8,121 bases of DNA from an uncultured Eubacteriales bacterium (GTDB taxonomy: Bacteria > Bacillota_I > Bacilli_A > RF39 > UBA660). This document shows positions 1 through 5,217 of the stretch, in pieces. The first letter of the stretch is position 1. Each line of letters starts with the position of its first letter. The notes beneath the pieces are model-generated. The model ran no database searches. It was not told the origin of the DNA and saw only the letters and a program-made list of their open reading frames with translations. The DNA is taken from the NCBI GenBank assembly GCA_905188025.1, contig CAJJKI010000028.1, positions 1-8,121 on the forward strand, in the 5' to 3' direction. The translations under genes and the position numbers were made by a program.

Positions 1-428
1 TCTTCATATTCTTTCCATTCTTGAAAAGCTAAAATAGTAGATTCACTATCGCCACGATTATAACACGTAGTAATATGAAACAATTCCTTAGCAAAAGGCA
101 TTTTAACAATTTTACCTTTAGCTATAAGTCCAGCAGCAAAAGGAATATAAAATCTAGTATCAACAGTTTTTCTATTTTCACTATCTCTTATAATTTTAAT
201 TCTATGATTATACTTATCTAATCGACGAGCATAAATAACTTTCTTTCCTTTAGTTCTGTAACTTTCACCAGTAATGCTATATAGTTTGCCATTGTATTCT
301 ACTTTATAAGTACCATCAATATATCTAATAGTACCTTCACATTTAGCAACTATAATAACATATTTATTGACTATTCCTTTCTCTTTGGATTTACCTACAA
401 CTCCAAATGAGAATTTAAAGCTAACCAT
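1..428 (-). CDS. Partial hypothetical protein (N-terminal 142 residues)
   Basis: The reading frame is open from an ATG at 428 to the left edge, so the C-terminus is missing. It begins MVSFKFSFGVVGKSKEKG and is rich in Lys, Ile, Tyr and beta-prone stretches such as KYVIIVAKCEGTIRYIDG and YKVEYNGKLYSITGESY. There is no signal peptide or membrane segment, so it is probably cytoplasmic. The start is chosen because it lies 6 bases after the stop of the upstream gene at 435; an ATG at 433 is in another frame. The tight spacing suggests co-transcription with the 110-residue gene before it. Codon use (AAA, GAT, ATT, TAT) matches the neighbouring minus-strand genes. I do not recognise the family. That this is a real gene is fairly sure; its function is unknown. 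Confidence 0.8.
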   Translation of the reverse strand, partial: MVSFKFSFGVVGKSKEKGIVNKYVIIVAKCEGTIRYIDGTYKVEYNGKLYSITGESYRTKGKKVIYARRLDKYNHRIKIIRDSENRKTVDTRFYIPFAAGLIAKGKIVKMPFAKELFHITTCYNRGDSESTILAFQEWKEYE

Positions 429-434
429 AACATA

Positions 435-767
435 CTACTTTCTTTTAATAGTACGCATACGTTTATCAACAGCACGAGTAATACCTTTAAAAGTATTATC
501 CTCTGCAAATTTAGCTTTACGAGCAGCCTTTTTAGCAGCTTTCTTAGCGGCAATTTCTTCATCACGTTCTTTTTGTTGTTGAATAACATCAACAATCTCA
601 ACATGATAACCACAATAATGAGTGAGAAAATCAATCTTACCACTAGTTCCGTTACCAATAGCACTATTTTTAGCTACTTTAATAACTTTACTAGCAGGAT
701 TGATTCCAATAACAGCGTCAACATTATTAAGTTGACGAACAACAGAAACTTCATCATACTTTTTCAT
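435..767 (-). CDS. Hypothetical 110-aa basic protein with Lys/Ala-rich helix
   Basis: The protein has a compact N-terminal part (residues 1-62, with INPASKVIKVAKNSAIGNG and GKIDFLTHYCGYHVEIVD). Residues 64-90 follow as a charged helix-forming stretch containing AAKKAAKKAARKAKF, and the tail is strongly basic, ending MRTIKRK. The Lys/Arg/Ala-rich C-terminal half suggests contact with nucleic acid, but this is inference from composition only. There is no membrane segment. The start ATG at 767 is the first in frame and follows an A/T-rich leader with no Shine-Dalgarno sequence, as expected for Bacteroidetes-type translation. The stop is TAG, and the next gene starts 6 bases later. The 143 bases before it hold a GC-rich hairpin. 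No family was recognised. Confidence 0.8.
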   Translation of the reverse strand: MKKYDEVSVVRQLNNVDAVIGINPASKVIKVAKNSAIGNGTSGKIDFLTHYCGYHVEIVDVIQQQKERDEEIAAKKAAKKAARKAKFAEDNTFKGITRAVDKRMRTIKRK

Positions 768-854
768 AAGTATTTTACGTTTTTAAAGATTAATAAAACA
801 ATTATATTTAATAGTTAAAACTATAATAAGTTCAATAATAGTAAGATTAGTAGA

Positions 855-877
855 GCCACTACGCTACGCTCCGTGGC
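855..877 (-). terminator. GC-rich hairpin, candidate terminator
   Basis: The bases GCCAC and GTGGC form a 5-bp GC-rich stem around a 13-base loop in otherwise very AT-rich DNA. It lies 33 bases after the stop of the minus-strand gene ending at 911 and before the gene starting at 767. The minus-strand transcript leaves it through a mixed T-rich stretch (TCTACTAATCTTACTATT) rather than a clean U run, so termination is plausible but unproven. Confidence 0.35.
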
Positions 878-896
878 GACCCCCCGTAGAGGATGG
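878..896 (+). repeat. GC-rich 19-nt repeat, copy A (inverted relative to 3558-3576)
   Basis: GACCCCCCGTAGAGGATGG here matches the minus strand of 3558-3576 at 18 of 19 positions. It abuts the GC-rich hairpin at 855-877. The shorter core GAC-Y/N-CCCCGT also occurs on the minus strand at 6827-6840 and 7075-7088. In AT-rich DNA, C-runs of this kind stand out and suggest a shared functional or recombinational element. Confidence 0.6.
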
Positions 897-910
897 AAGC
901 AAGCTAGTCA

Positions 911-1189
911 TTAAACTTTCTTTATAATAATATCATTAAAATCACTAGTAAGTTTACCAATCCTATCTTCAATTCTATCTAGTCTATTTCTATCCCTATC
1001 TCTTTTAACTTCCCATTGTTTATTAATATCGCAAATATCAATTTGAATCTTTCTAATCCAATTTTGAGTATCATTAATATCTCTAATAAGTCTATCTAGT
1101 TTTTTACTAACAATGGTAATTCTTATAAAAAGATATACAGATAAACCAAATATCATACCAAGTATAAAATGAGAAACATTTTCAATCAT
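911..1189 (-). CDS. Small membrane-anchored coiled-coil protein (92 aa)
   Basis: The protein has one N-terminal hydrophobic segment (about residues 6-26, SHFILGMIFGLSVYLFIRIT). A long charged helix follows, with heptad-like spacing of hydrophobic residues (KKLDRLIRDIND, KIQIDICDINKQW, NRLDRIEDRIGKL). This predicts a single-pass membrane protein with a cytoplasmic or periplasmic coiled coil. The frame is open further upstream to 1297, but that part lies inside the previous gene. The ATG at 1189 overlaps the previous stop by 8 bases (ATGATTGA), a typical coupled start. The layout recalls phage holin-associated or spanin-like proteins and other small anchors, but no signature decides among them. 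The stop is TAA, followed by a GC-rich repeat and hairpin. Confidence 0.75.
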   Translation of the reverse strand: MIENVSHFILGMIFGLSVYLFIRITIVSKKLDRLIRDINDTQNWIRKIQIDICDINKQWEVKRDRDRNRLDRIEDRIGKLTSDFNDIIIKKV

Positions 1190-1754
1190 AGAAATAATGA
1201 TAAAGTTTACGAATGAGTTCAAATCTAGTATCAGTAATATTATAGATTTTAAATGCTTTAGTAACAAAATCAAAATCACCATATTTAAGTAAAGCATCTA
1301 TATAATCTTTAATATCACTAAGCCACATAATAGCACTAACAGAATACCTATCACTATCAACATTAGTAATATATTGACCAATACCTTTAGCGATAGTATC
1401 AGCAGTTATATCATTAATAATAAACATATCAGTAAACCAATTATCTTTTATATACTGTTTATTAGTATATTTATCACGAAAGGCTTTAGATAGTTTACTA
1501 CATAAATCAATATAAGAACGAGCAGCAGTTCTATTATTATGATTAACAAATTGAACATCTTTAATCTTAAGAGTTAAATTCATACCACATTCAATAATAC
1601 GAACTTTAATTTGTTTTTTATCTTCGTTAATATATAGAACAATAGCAAGTTTATCTTTCCAATAACCAACATTCAAAGTAACTATATCATAAAGTTTAAC
1701 TTTAAATCTAGATGTAATAGTGCCATCAATATTCTTATAAGCAATATAATTCAT
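1182..1754 (-). CDS. Hypothetical 190-aa protein
   Basis: The N-terminal 70 residues are beta-rich (FKVKLYDIVTLNVGYWKD, LAIVLYINEDKKQIKVRII), a pattern seen in small SH3-like barrels. The rest looks helical, with MWLSDIKDYIDALLKYGDF and a terminal FELIRKLYHYFYD. There is no membrane segment or catalytic motif I can recognise. The ATG at 1754 is the first in frame. Its leader contains the large hairpin at 1796-1882, so expression may be controlled by RNA structure or by termination there. The TGA stop lies inside the start of the following 92-residue gene, which argues that TGA is a genuine stop in this genome. All Trp codons in this gene are TGG. Confidence 0.8.
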   Translation of the reverse strand: MNYIAYKNIDGTITSRFKVKLYDIVTLNVGYWKDKLAIVLYINEDKKQIKVRIIECGMNLTLKIKDVQFVNHNNRTAARSYIDLCSKLSKAFRDKYTNKQYIKDNWFTDMFIINDITADTIAKGIGQYITNVDSDRYSVSAIMWLSDIKDYIDALLKYGDFDFVTKAFKIYNITDTRFELIRKLYHYFYD

Positions 1755-1795
1755 AATAAAACTGTATTAAATTTTTAGTTTAACATTTATTAGCT

Positions 1796-1882
1796 AGTTC
1801 TTTTGCCCTGTATTGAACTCAATATTAATCGTGATAGATTAATCAGATTATATATGAAAATTCAACAGAGAGCAAAAGAACT
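1796..1882 (-). other. Long intergenic RNA hairpin with 22-bp stem
   Basis: Bases 1796-1817 pair with 1861-1882. Eleven pairs are perfect (AGTTCTTTTGC with GCAAAAGAACT), followed by eleven more positions with a single C-C mismatch. Two of those pairs are G-U only when read as minus-strand RNA and would be A-C mismatches on the other strand. An inner hairpin, ATTAATC / GATTAAT (1824-1830 with 1837-1843), sits in the loop. It lies between the stop at 1918 and the start at 1754, so it could act as a terminator for the first gene, a leader for the second, or an RNase III-type processing site. Confidence 0.65.
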
Positions 1883-1917
1883 GTATCTGTGAATGTATTA
1901 TGAACATAAATAGCTAG

Positions 1918-2277
1918 TCATTTTGTAGCAGCCTCATTATTCTGTTCATTATTCTTACCATTACGTTTAAGACGTTCTTTAAGAATATGTTCAGCAACAG
2001 AACCAAGTTTACATTCACTAACACAACGACTAACACCTTTAGCATGAGCTACAGTATATACAATAGGATAATCAATGTATTTGTTATTACCTACTGTACG
2101 TTCAACTTTAGTAATTCCAACTTCAGTCACAATACCAACACAAACACTAAGTTTAGTTTGATTATGATATTGATAAGTATATTCCATATATACTACCTGT
2201 CCTTTTTCAAACTTAGCTTGTTCTTTAATGTATCTATCTAATAGACCATCAAAAATAAGAGAATCAAAATTATCCAT
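1918..2277 (-). CDS. Hypothetical 119-aa protein, possible small beta-barrel
   Basis: The protein starts MDNFDSLIFDGLLDRYIKEQ, a short helix, followed by a beta-rich core: FEKGQVVYMEYTYQYHN, LSVCVGIVTEVGITKVE and YIDYPIVYTVAHAKG. A helical, polar C-terminus (HILKERLKRNGKNNEQNN) completes it. The GQVVYMEY...GIV pattern resembles small SH3-like barrels of phage accessory proteins; this is shape inference only. The frame is open upstream to 2352, but that stretch runs through the hairpin at 2319-2350. The ATG at 2277, after the A/T-rich leader TAATTAAA, is the more likely start. The stop is TGA; reading past it gives no protein-like sequence. No family was recognised. Confidence 0.75.
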   Translation of the reverse strand: MDNFDSLIFDGLLDRYIKEQAKFEKGQVVYMEYTYQYHNQTKLSVCVGIVTEVGITKVERTVGNNKYIDYPIVYTVAHAKGVSRCVSECKLGSVAEHILKERLKRNGKNNEQNNEAATK

Positions 2278-2318
2278 TTTAATTATATATTTAAAGTTAA
2301 TAATATACATACTAAAAA

Positions 2319-2350
2319 GCCTAGCACTATCTTCACAGACAATACTAGGC
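2319..2350 (-). repeat. GUGA-tetraloop hairpin, copy 1
   Basis: The minus-strand RNA has lower stem GCCUAGUAUU / AGUGCUAGGC (10 pairs including two U-G wobbles), capped by the shared tip GUCUGUGAAGAU. That tip folds as G-U, then UCU/AGA closing a GUGA (GNRA-class) tetraloop. It lies 41 bases before the start at 2277, in the leader of that gene. Confidence 0.7.
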
Positions 2351-2368
2351 AAATCTACAAATACGAAA

Positions 2369-2458
2369 TCATATAAACGAAATGTTTGACACGAATATTA
2401 TTACTAATTTCACAATCAATAATAATAGAATAATTAACACTAAATCAAAATATGACAT
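2369..2458 (-). CDS. Possible 29-aa hydrophobic peptide
   Basis: This short ORF starts MSYFDLVLIILLLLIVKLVI and ends with TGA. It would be a single membrane-spanning peptide of about 20 hydrophobic residues. It lies between two of the GUGA hairpins, in the same direction as the surrounding genes. Such peptides are common in phages, but AT-rich DNA also yields Leu/Ile runs by chance, so this is a weak call with no assigned function. Confidence 0.3.
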   Translation of the reverse strand: MSYFDLVLIILLLLIVKLVIIFVSNISFI

Positions 2459-2483
2459 ATAACACTTGGACTATGATAAATAT

Positions 2484-2515
2484 TAATAGCACTATCTTCA
2501 CAGACCGTACTATTA
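2484..2515 (-). repeat. GUGA-tetraloop hairpin, copy 2
   Basis: The minus-strand RNA has lower stem UAAUAGUAC / GUGCUAUUA (nine pairs with one U-G wobble), then one G-A mismatch and the same tip GUCUGUGAAGAU. The stem sequence differs from copies 1 and 3, yet pairing is kept. Confidence 0.7.
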
Positions 2516-2598
2516 CAAAAGTTACAATTAGAAATTAAAACGGATAATAACAATATCATAGTTTCGGAGTTCAATTCCTCCATCATCAGCAAGTGAAA

Positions 2599-2630
2599 TA
2601 ATACTACTATCTTCACAGACAGTAGTATTA
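2599..2630 (-). repeat. GUGA-tetraloop hairpin, copy 3
   Basis: The minus-strand RNA has a perfect lower stem UAAUACUACU / AGUAGUAUUA (ten pairs), then the G-U pair, UCU/AGA and GUGA loop shared with copies 1 and 2. It begins 28 bases after the stop at 2658, so it would be the first structure in the trailer of that gene. Confidence 0.75.
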
Positions 2631-2657
2631 GAAATAAAATCAAAAACTTATGTGGGA

Positions 2658-3230
2658 TTATTTAGCAGATTTATTTGCTTTTCTATGTTTAAGTTCAGCA
2701 TAAATTTCATCATCACTAATATTCTTAAACTTATTCTCCTGTTTATTATTATCAACAGATTGATTAGCCATTTTAATAATTTCCTTATATTCTGCATTAG
2801 AAGTATTAATAATATGTTGAGCAATCAAATTATTAATTTTAGTATTAGCTTCAACAATATTAATAATCATATCTTTAGCATATTTAGGAAAAACAGCAAT
2901 AATAGGTTTAAGAATATCTTTATCTTCAATTATACTATCCCAACGATTAATAAGCCAATCAAGTTCAAATCCATCTTGAGTAACAAGTTTAATAATATCT
3001 TCTTGAGTTTTACCAAAATCATTAATGTATTTTTGTTCTTTAAGAACATATACAAATAAAGCTAAACCTCTAACATATTGGTCTGGAGATAAACCTTTAT
3101 CTTTAATATCATTAATGAATTTATTAATAAGAGTACAATCTTCTTTATATTTATAGGTATCACAAGTAATACTATCACAAGATTTACTAAAAACTTCATC
3201 AAGAATAACTTTAATATTAATATTTTCCAT
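2658..3230 (-). CDS. Hypothetical 190-aa acidic/helical protein
   Basis: The protein begins MENINIKVILDEVFSKSCDS and is mostly helix-forming: LINKFINDIKDKGLSPDQY, VRGLALFVYVLKEQKYIND, EDIIKLVTQDGFELDWLINR and KYAKDMIINIVEANTKIN. A Lys/Asn-rich linker (residues 158-168) precedes a terminal helix DDEIYAELKHRKANKSAK. There are two Cys near the N-terminus but no paired metal-binding motif, and no signal peptide or membrane segment. The ATG at 3230 follows a leader of A/T bases 12 bases after the previous stop, so it is probably last in a three-gene transcript from 4215. The trailer carries the GUGA hairpin array. No family was recognised. Confidence 0.8.
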   Translation of the reverse strand: MENINIKVILDEVFSKSCDSITCDTYKYKEDCTLINKFINDIKDKGLSPDQYVRGLALFVYVLKEQKYINDFGKTQEDIIKLVTQDGFELDWLINRWDSIIEDKDILKPIIAVFPKYAKDMIINIVEANTKINNLIAQHIINTSNAEYKEIIKMANQSVDNNKQENKFKNISDDEIYAELKHRKANKSAK

Positions 3231-3242
3231 AATTTTATTTAT

Positions 3243-3554
3243 TTAATCATAATAACCAAAAACATCATTTTCAGGGTCAACAATAGGACTATCATCAACT
3301 ATTGGTTCCCAAGCAATATCGTCAAAATCTTGACTTAGACATTCTGCATGAATTTCAACACCTTCAACATTATTATTGAAATATGTATCATCTTCAACAA
3401 AATAAATATCAGTTCTTTCCATATCTTTATATATAAAATAAACTCCGAGTAGAGAATGATTATCATCAACATTATTAACTATAACAAACCCAATAAACAA
3501 AATGGATAAAAATGGCAGGCAAATGAGAATTAGCTTTAATAAGCTCAACAGCAC
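3243..3554 (-). CDS. Membrane-anchored acidic protein (103 aa, GTG start)
   Basis: An N-terminal hydrophobic stretch (about residues 2-26, LLSLLKLILICLPFLSILF onward) is followed by a strongly acidic domain: FVEDDTYFNNNVEGVEI, DFDDIAWEPIVDDSPIVDPE, ending FGYYD. This predicts either a signal-anchored protein with an exported acidic domain or a short membrane anchor. There is no ATG before the hydrophobic segment. GTG at 3554 is chosen because AGAGGA lies six bases upstream, one of the few Shine-Dalgarno-like sequences in the window; TTG two codons later is possible. An ATG just upstream at 3560 is in another frame and stops after about 22 codons. The leader includes GC-rich repeat copy B. Function unknown. 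Confidence 0.65.
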   Translation of the reverse strand: MLLSLLKLILICLPFLSILFIGFVIVNNVDDNHSLLGVYFIYKDMERTDIYFVEDDTYFNNNVEGVEIHAECLSQDFDDIAWEPIVDDSPIVDPENDVFGYYD

Positions 3555-3557
3555 TAT

Positions 3558-3576
3558 CCATCCTCTACGGGGAGTC
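3558..3576 (-). repeat. GC-rich 19-nt repeat, copy B
   Basis: The minus strand reads GACTCCCCGTAGAGGATGG, 18 of 19 identical to copy A at 878-896 on the plus strand. Here the AGAGGA part sits where a ribosome binding site for the GTG start at 3554 would be. It follows the end of the 208-residue gene, whose last codons are GAG GCT AGT, a trinucleotide run also found just before the related C-rich motifs at 6827 and 7075. Confidence 0.6.
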
Positions 3577-3588
3577 TACACTACAAAC

Positions 3589-4215
3589 TTAACTAGCCTC
3601 AGAATCTTTATTCTTTTTATGAAGTTCAGTTTCAGTATCAATCATAATACCAATAACTCGCTGACTATCACTAGCAACATCAGCATGAGCTTTAACTAAA
3701 GCATCAATAAATAAATCATCTGTATATCTATATTCTCTACGAAGACCACCATCAGCAGTAACTCTAAACTTATTCCATAAGAAGTCAACATAAGCACCTT
3801 TAGAATTACATATTCTTCCATCATCTTCAAGAGCATGAAGAATATTAAGAGAAGTATGACGTCTAAATGCAGCATTGAATTTAACAATACAAACTACATC
3901 AAGAATATGTTGAGGAACATTAATTCCAACAGGAATACCACGTTTATCAGTCTTAGCATCTTTAAAATCATTATCTTCATTAGCTTGACTAACAACAGTA
4001 GTTTGTTCTTCCTGTTTACGAACTTTACTTTGTTTCTTCTTCCTAGCTTTATTCTTAGGTTGAACAGTTTCACTACTAACAACAGCATTAACTTGTGTAT
4101 CTTCTTCAGGAACAACAAGTTTACCCTCTTGTTTAGCTTCTTCTAAACTTTCAGCCATAGTTTTCTTTCTAGGCTTAGATTGAACATTACTAGTAACATT
4201 ATCAAAATTTACCAT
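3589..4215 (-). CDS. Hypothetical 208-aa protein with basic, disordered N-terminal half
   Basis: Residues 1-90 are polar and probably disordered, with two basic clusters (KPRKK at 14-18 and KNKARKKKQSKVRKQ at 54-68) separated by acidic, Glu/Val-rich sequence. Residues 92-208 look folded: GIPVGINVPQHILDVVCI, FNAAFRRHTSLNILHALEDD, a helix around YVDFLWNKFRVT, and DDLFIDALVKAHADVASDS. The basic clusters suggest nucleic-acid binding, but no known domain is recognised. The ATG at 4215 is first in frame, and a Bacteroidetes-type promoter lies about 65-95 bases upstream. It appears to be the first gene of a transcript with the genes at 3243 and 2658. The stop is TAA immediately after GAG GCT AGT. 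Confidence 0.8.
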   Translation of the reverse strand: MVNFDNVTSNVQSKPRKKTMAESLEEAKQEGKLVVPEEDTQVNAVVSSETVQPKNKARKKKQSKVRKQEEQTTVVSQANEDNDFKDAKTDKRGIPVGINVPQHILDVVCIVKFNAAFRRHTSLNILHALEDDGRICNSKGAYVDFLWNKFRVTADGGLRREYRYTDDLFIDALVKAHADVASDSQRVIGIMIDTETELHKKNKDSEAS

Positions 4216-4279
4216 AACACTTATAAGTTTAAGATTAATATTATTATCAGTAGCAATATTACTCTACTGAACAACACGA

Positions 4280-4310
4280 CAAATATAATAATTAAATATA
4301 ATACTCCAAA
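4280..4310 (-). promoter_or_regulatory. Bacteroidetes-type promoter (TTTG-N19-TATATTTG)
   Basis: On the minus strand TTTG (4310-4307) is followed by exactly 19 bases and then TATATTTG (4287-4280). This fits the established Bacteroidetes primary-sigma pattern of TTTG at -33 and TAnnTTTG at -7 with 19-21 bases between. It points at the gene starting at 4215, giving a leader of roughly 60 bases. A second TATATTTG lies at 4314-4307 but lacks a matching -33 box. Confidence 0.6.
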
Positions 4311-4356
4311 TATATTATAATTTATTTATACTATAATTCTAACTAATAATCAATAG

Positions 4357-4533
4357 CTATATTAAAATAACTAAAATAGTTATAGCAATAGGAATTAACT
4401 TACCATGAGTATAATAAATATCAATAGTATCAAGAGTATCATTAGTATAAAGAGAATCAGTAATATCAAGAATATTAAGAATATCATTAGTAATACCACC
4501 AGCAATATTAGCATGACTAGTATTAATAGTCAT
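4357..4533 (-). CDS. Small membrane protein (58 aa)
   Basis: The ORF runs from ATG at 4533 to TAG. The N-terminal 43 residues are polar and rich in Thr, Asn, Asp and Ile (MTINTSHANIAGGITNDIL, TDSLYTNDTLDTIDIYYTH). Residues 45-58 form a hydrophobic C-terminal segment, KLIPIAITILVILI, so this would be a tail-anchored membrane protein. The codons show a strong ATT/ACT/GAT/AAT pattern like the larger genes. The upstream sequence is a run of ATTAATACT-type repeats, and the next gene begins 141 bases later. No family is recognised. The reading frame and composition support a real gene; the role could be envelope-directed, which is inference. Confidence 0.6.
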   Translation of the reverse strand: MTINTSHANIAGGITNDILNILDITDSLYTNDTLDTIDIYYTHGKLIPIAITILVILI

Positions 4534-4577
4534 TATAATATTAATAGTATTAATAGTGCTATTATTAGCTAGAACTA

Positions 4578-4742
4578 ATGCTGTTGGTCATTATAACTAA
4601 AAGTCTTATTAGACTTGATAGTGCTGTTAGGACTAGTCTTAATACTGGGCTTAACGATAAAATTCATGACGAAACTAGAGCTAAAGCTGATGTCAGAACT
4701 AATGTTGATGATGATGGTATAACTAAAGGTTATAATGAATGA
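4578..4742 (+). CDS. Possible plus-strand ORF, 54 aa, may be the front of a broken gene
   Basis: This is the only plausible plus-strand coding sequence. It runs from ATG at 4578 to TGA, and its codons are of the same GAT/ACT/AAT/GCT type as the minus-strand genes: DETRAKADVRTNVDDDGITK, ending GYNE. The same frame continues after TGA-GAT-TGA as EDDSITNSYSGYNEKL, then two repeats of the heptapeptide WSYNEKL, before TAA at 4839. If both TGA codons derived from TGG, the ORF would be 87 residues. That continuity suggests a recently broken gene or stop readthrough. No homologue is recognised, and a fortuitous frame in repetitive DNA cannot be excluded. Confidence 0.35.
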   Translation: MLLVIITKSLIRLDSAVRTSLNTGLNDKIHDETRAKADVRTNVDDDGITKGYNE

Positions 4743-4790
4743 GATTGAGAAGATGATAGTATAACTAATAGTTATAGTGGTTATAATGAA

Positions 4791-4838
4791 AAGTTATGGA
4801 GTTATAACGAGAAGTTATGGAGTTATAACGAGAAGTTA
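4791..4838 (+). repeat. 21-base tandem repeat, 2.3 copies
   Basis: The unit AAGTTATGGAGTTATAACGAG starts at 4791 and 4812, with a partial third copy at 4833. The period is a multiple of three, and in the plus-strand frame it encodes repeated KLWSYNE, consistent with expansion inside a coding sequence. Each unit also carries the palindrome GTTATAAC. Confidence 0.85.
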
Positions 4839-5143
4839 TAAGAGAGAAAGAGAGGGAGTTGGAACAATAGGTTTAGATTGATTAGGAATAGGATGTGGAG
4901 AAGGATGTGGAAGAGGAAGAGGAATGCCAGCGGGACTAGTCCCTTTAGCATGACCATCTCCACCCTCATTTCCACATTCACCACTCCCATAATCATTCTC
5001 ATCTCCACATTCAACCTCAATTTAACCCTATTTGAACCACATCCAACTCCACCATTTCATTCTCCACGAACTCTACAATGTCCACTTTCATCTCCATATC
5101 CTCTTTCTCCACATTCAATACCTCTCATCACCTCTAACTTCAT
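4836..5143 (-). pseudogene. Candidate decayed Gly/Glu- and Pro-rich coding sequence
   Basis: Two minus-strand frames look like pieces of one protein. From 5143 to 5057 the frame gives ECGERGYGDESGHCRVRGE and ends in TGA. From 5021 to 4836 another frame gives VECGDENDYGSGECGNEGG, then IPLPLPHPSPHPIPN and a Ser/Pro/Leu end, with no ATG. The shared ECG and YGDE/DYGSG units and the sensible GGA, GAA, CCT and CCA codons suggest an originally continuous low-complexity gene broken by stops and a frameshift. Chance reading of a skewed non-coding tract is the main alternative. Confidence 0.25.
4932..4943. repeat. Perfect 12-bp palindrome GGGACTAGTCCC at a skew switch
   Basis: The palindrome extends imperfectly outwards (ATGCCAGC at 4924-4931 against TTTAGCAT at 4944-4951). 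It marks the point where the plus strand changes from G/A-rich to C/T-rich. In the 60 bases 4861-4920 there are 23 G and 1 C; in 4981-5040 there are 23 C and 1 G. Related shorter palindromes with GACTAGTC lie near 4632. Confidence 0.7.
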
Positions 5144-5146
5144 CTC

Positions 5147-5217
5147 TATAACTTTTTGTTATGAGAGTAAATCTCCATGACCAATATCAGTATAACAAAA
5201 TGTTATAGGAGTAAATC
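5147..5217. repeat. Two direct repeats, each with a small hairpin
   Basis: Copies at 5147-5173 and 5191-5217 (period 44) have the form TATAAC-N5-GTTAT followed by a purine-rich step and GAGTAAATC. In each, ATAAC and GTTAT can pair around a five-base loop; in the first, flanking CTCT/AGAG adds to the stem. The second copy overlaps the stop codon at 5203, so the pair may form the 3' end structure of that minus-strand gene. Confidence 0.55.

Larger units (their letters stand above)
2278..2657. other. 380-base intergenic region with three related RNA hairpins
   Basis: Only weak coding signals are present: one 29-residue hydrophobic ORF (2369-2458) and short frames without good starts. The region is dominated by three hairpins sharing one apical sequence (2319-2350, 2484-2515, 2599-2630), listed separately. 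Read as protein, each hairpin tip gives VCEDS, but the flanking frames differ, so conservation is better explained by RNA structure. Confidence 0.6.
4534..5202. other. 669-base region of repeats and skewed sequence, no firm gene
   Basis: The region holds a short plus-strand ORF (4578-4742), a 6-bp hairpin AAGTCT-TATT-AGACTT (4601-4616), a 21-base tandem repeat, a purine-rich then pyrimidine-rich tract meeting at a perfect palindrome, and two hairpin repeats near 5147-5217. Minus-strand frames between 4836 and 5143 look like a decayed Gly/Glu and Pro-rich coding sequence. Its composition and repeats would suit a replication origin or a recombination hot spot, but no iterons or DnaA-type boxes were identified. 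Confidence 0.5.

Noticed and set aside
2570..2590. tRNA-like T-arm (GGAGTTCAATTC then CTCC) on the plus strand
   Set aside because: The loop is one base too long for a normal T-arm, no D-arm or anticodon arm is present upstream, and no acceptor strand complementary to ATCATCA was found about 70 bases before.
2319..2630. CRISPR array made of the three repeats
   Set aside because: Spacing is irregular (165 and 115 bases), the conserved part is only a 12-15 base hairpin tip, and no cas genes are present.
3584..3591. TAAGTTTG as a -7 promoter box for the gene at 3554
   Set aside because: No TTTG lies 19-21 bases upstream, and single -7 matches are expected by chance in this base composition.
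4217..4318. Hydrophobic minus-strand frame upstream of the 208-residue gene
   Set aside because: It has no ATG and overlaps the promoter; runs of Ile and Leu are expected in such AT-rich DNA.
4842..5180. Long plus-strand frame in phase with the WSYNEKL ORF
   Set aside because: It starts after TAA, is rich in AGG and TGG codons in its first part and Thr/Ser/Pro in its second, and follows from the base skew; no start or domain supports it.
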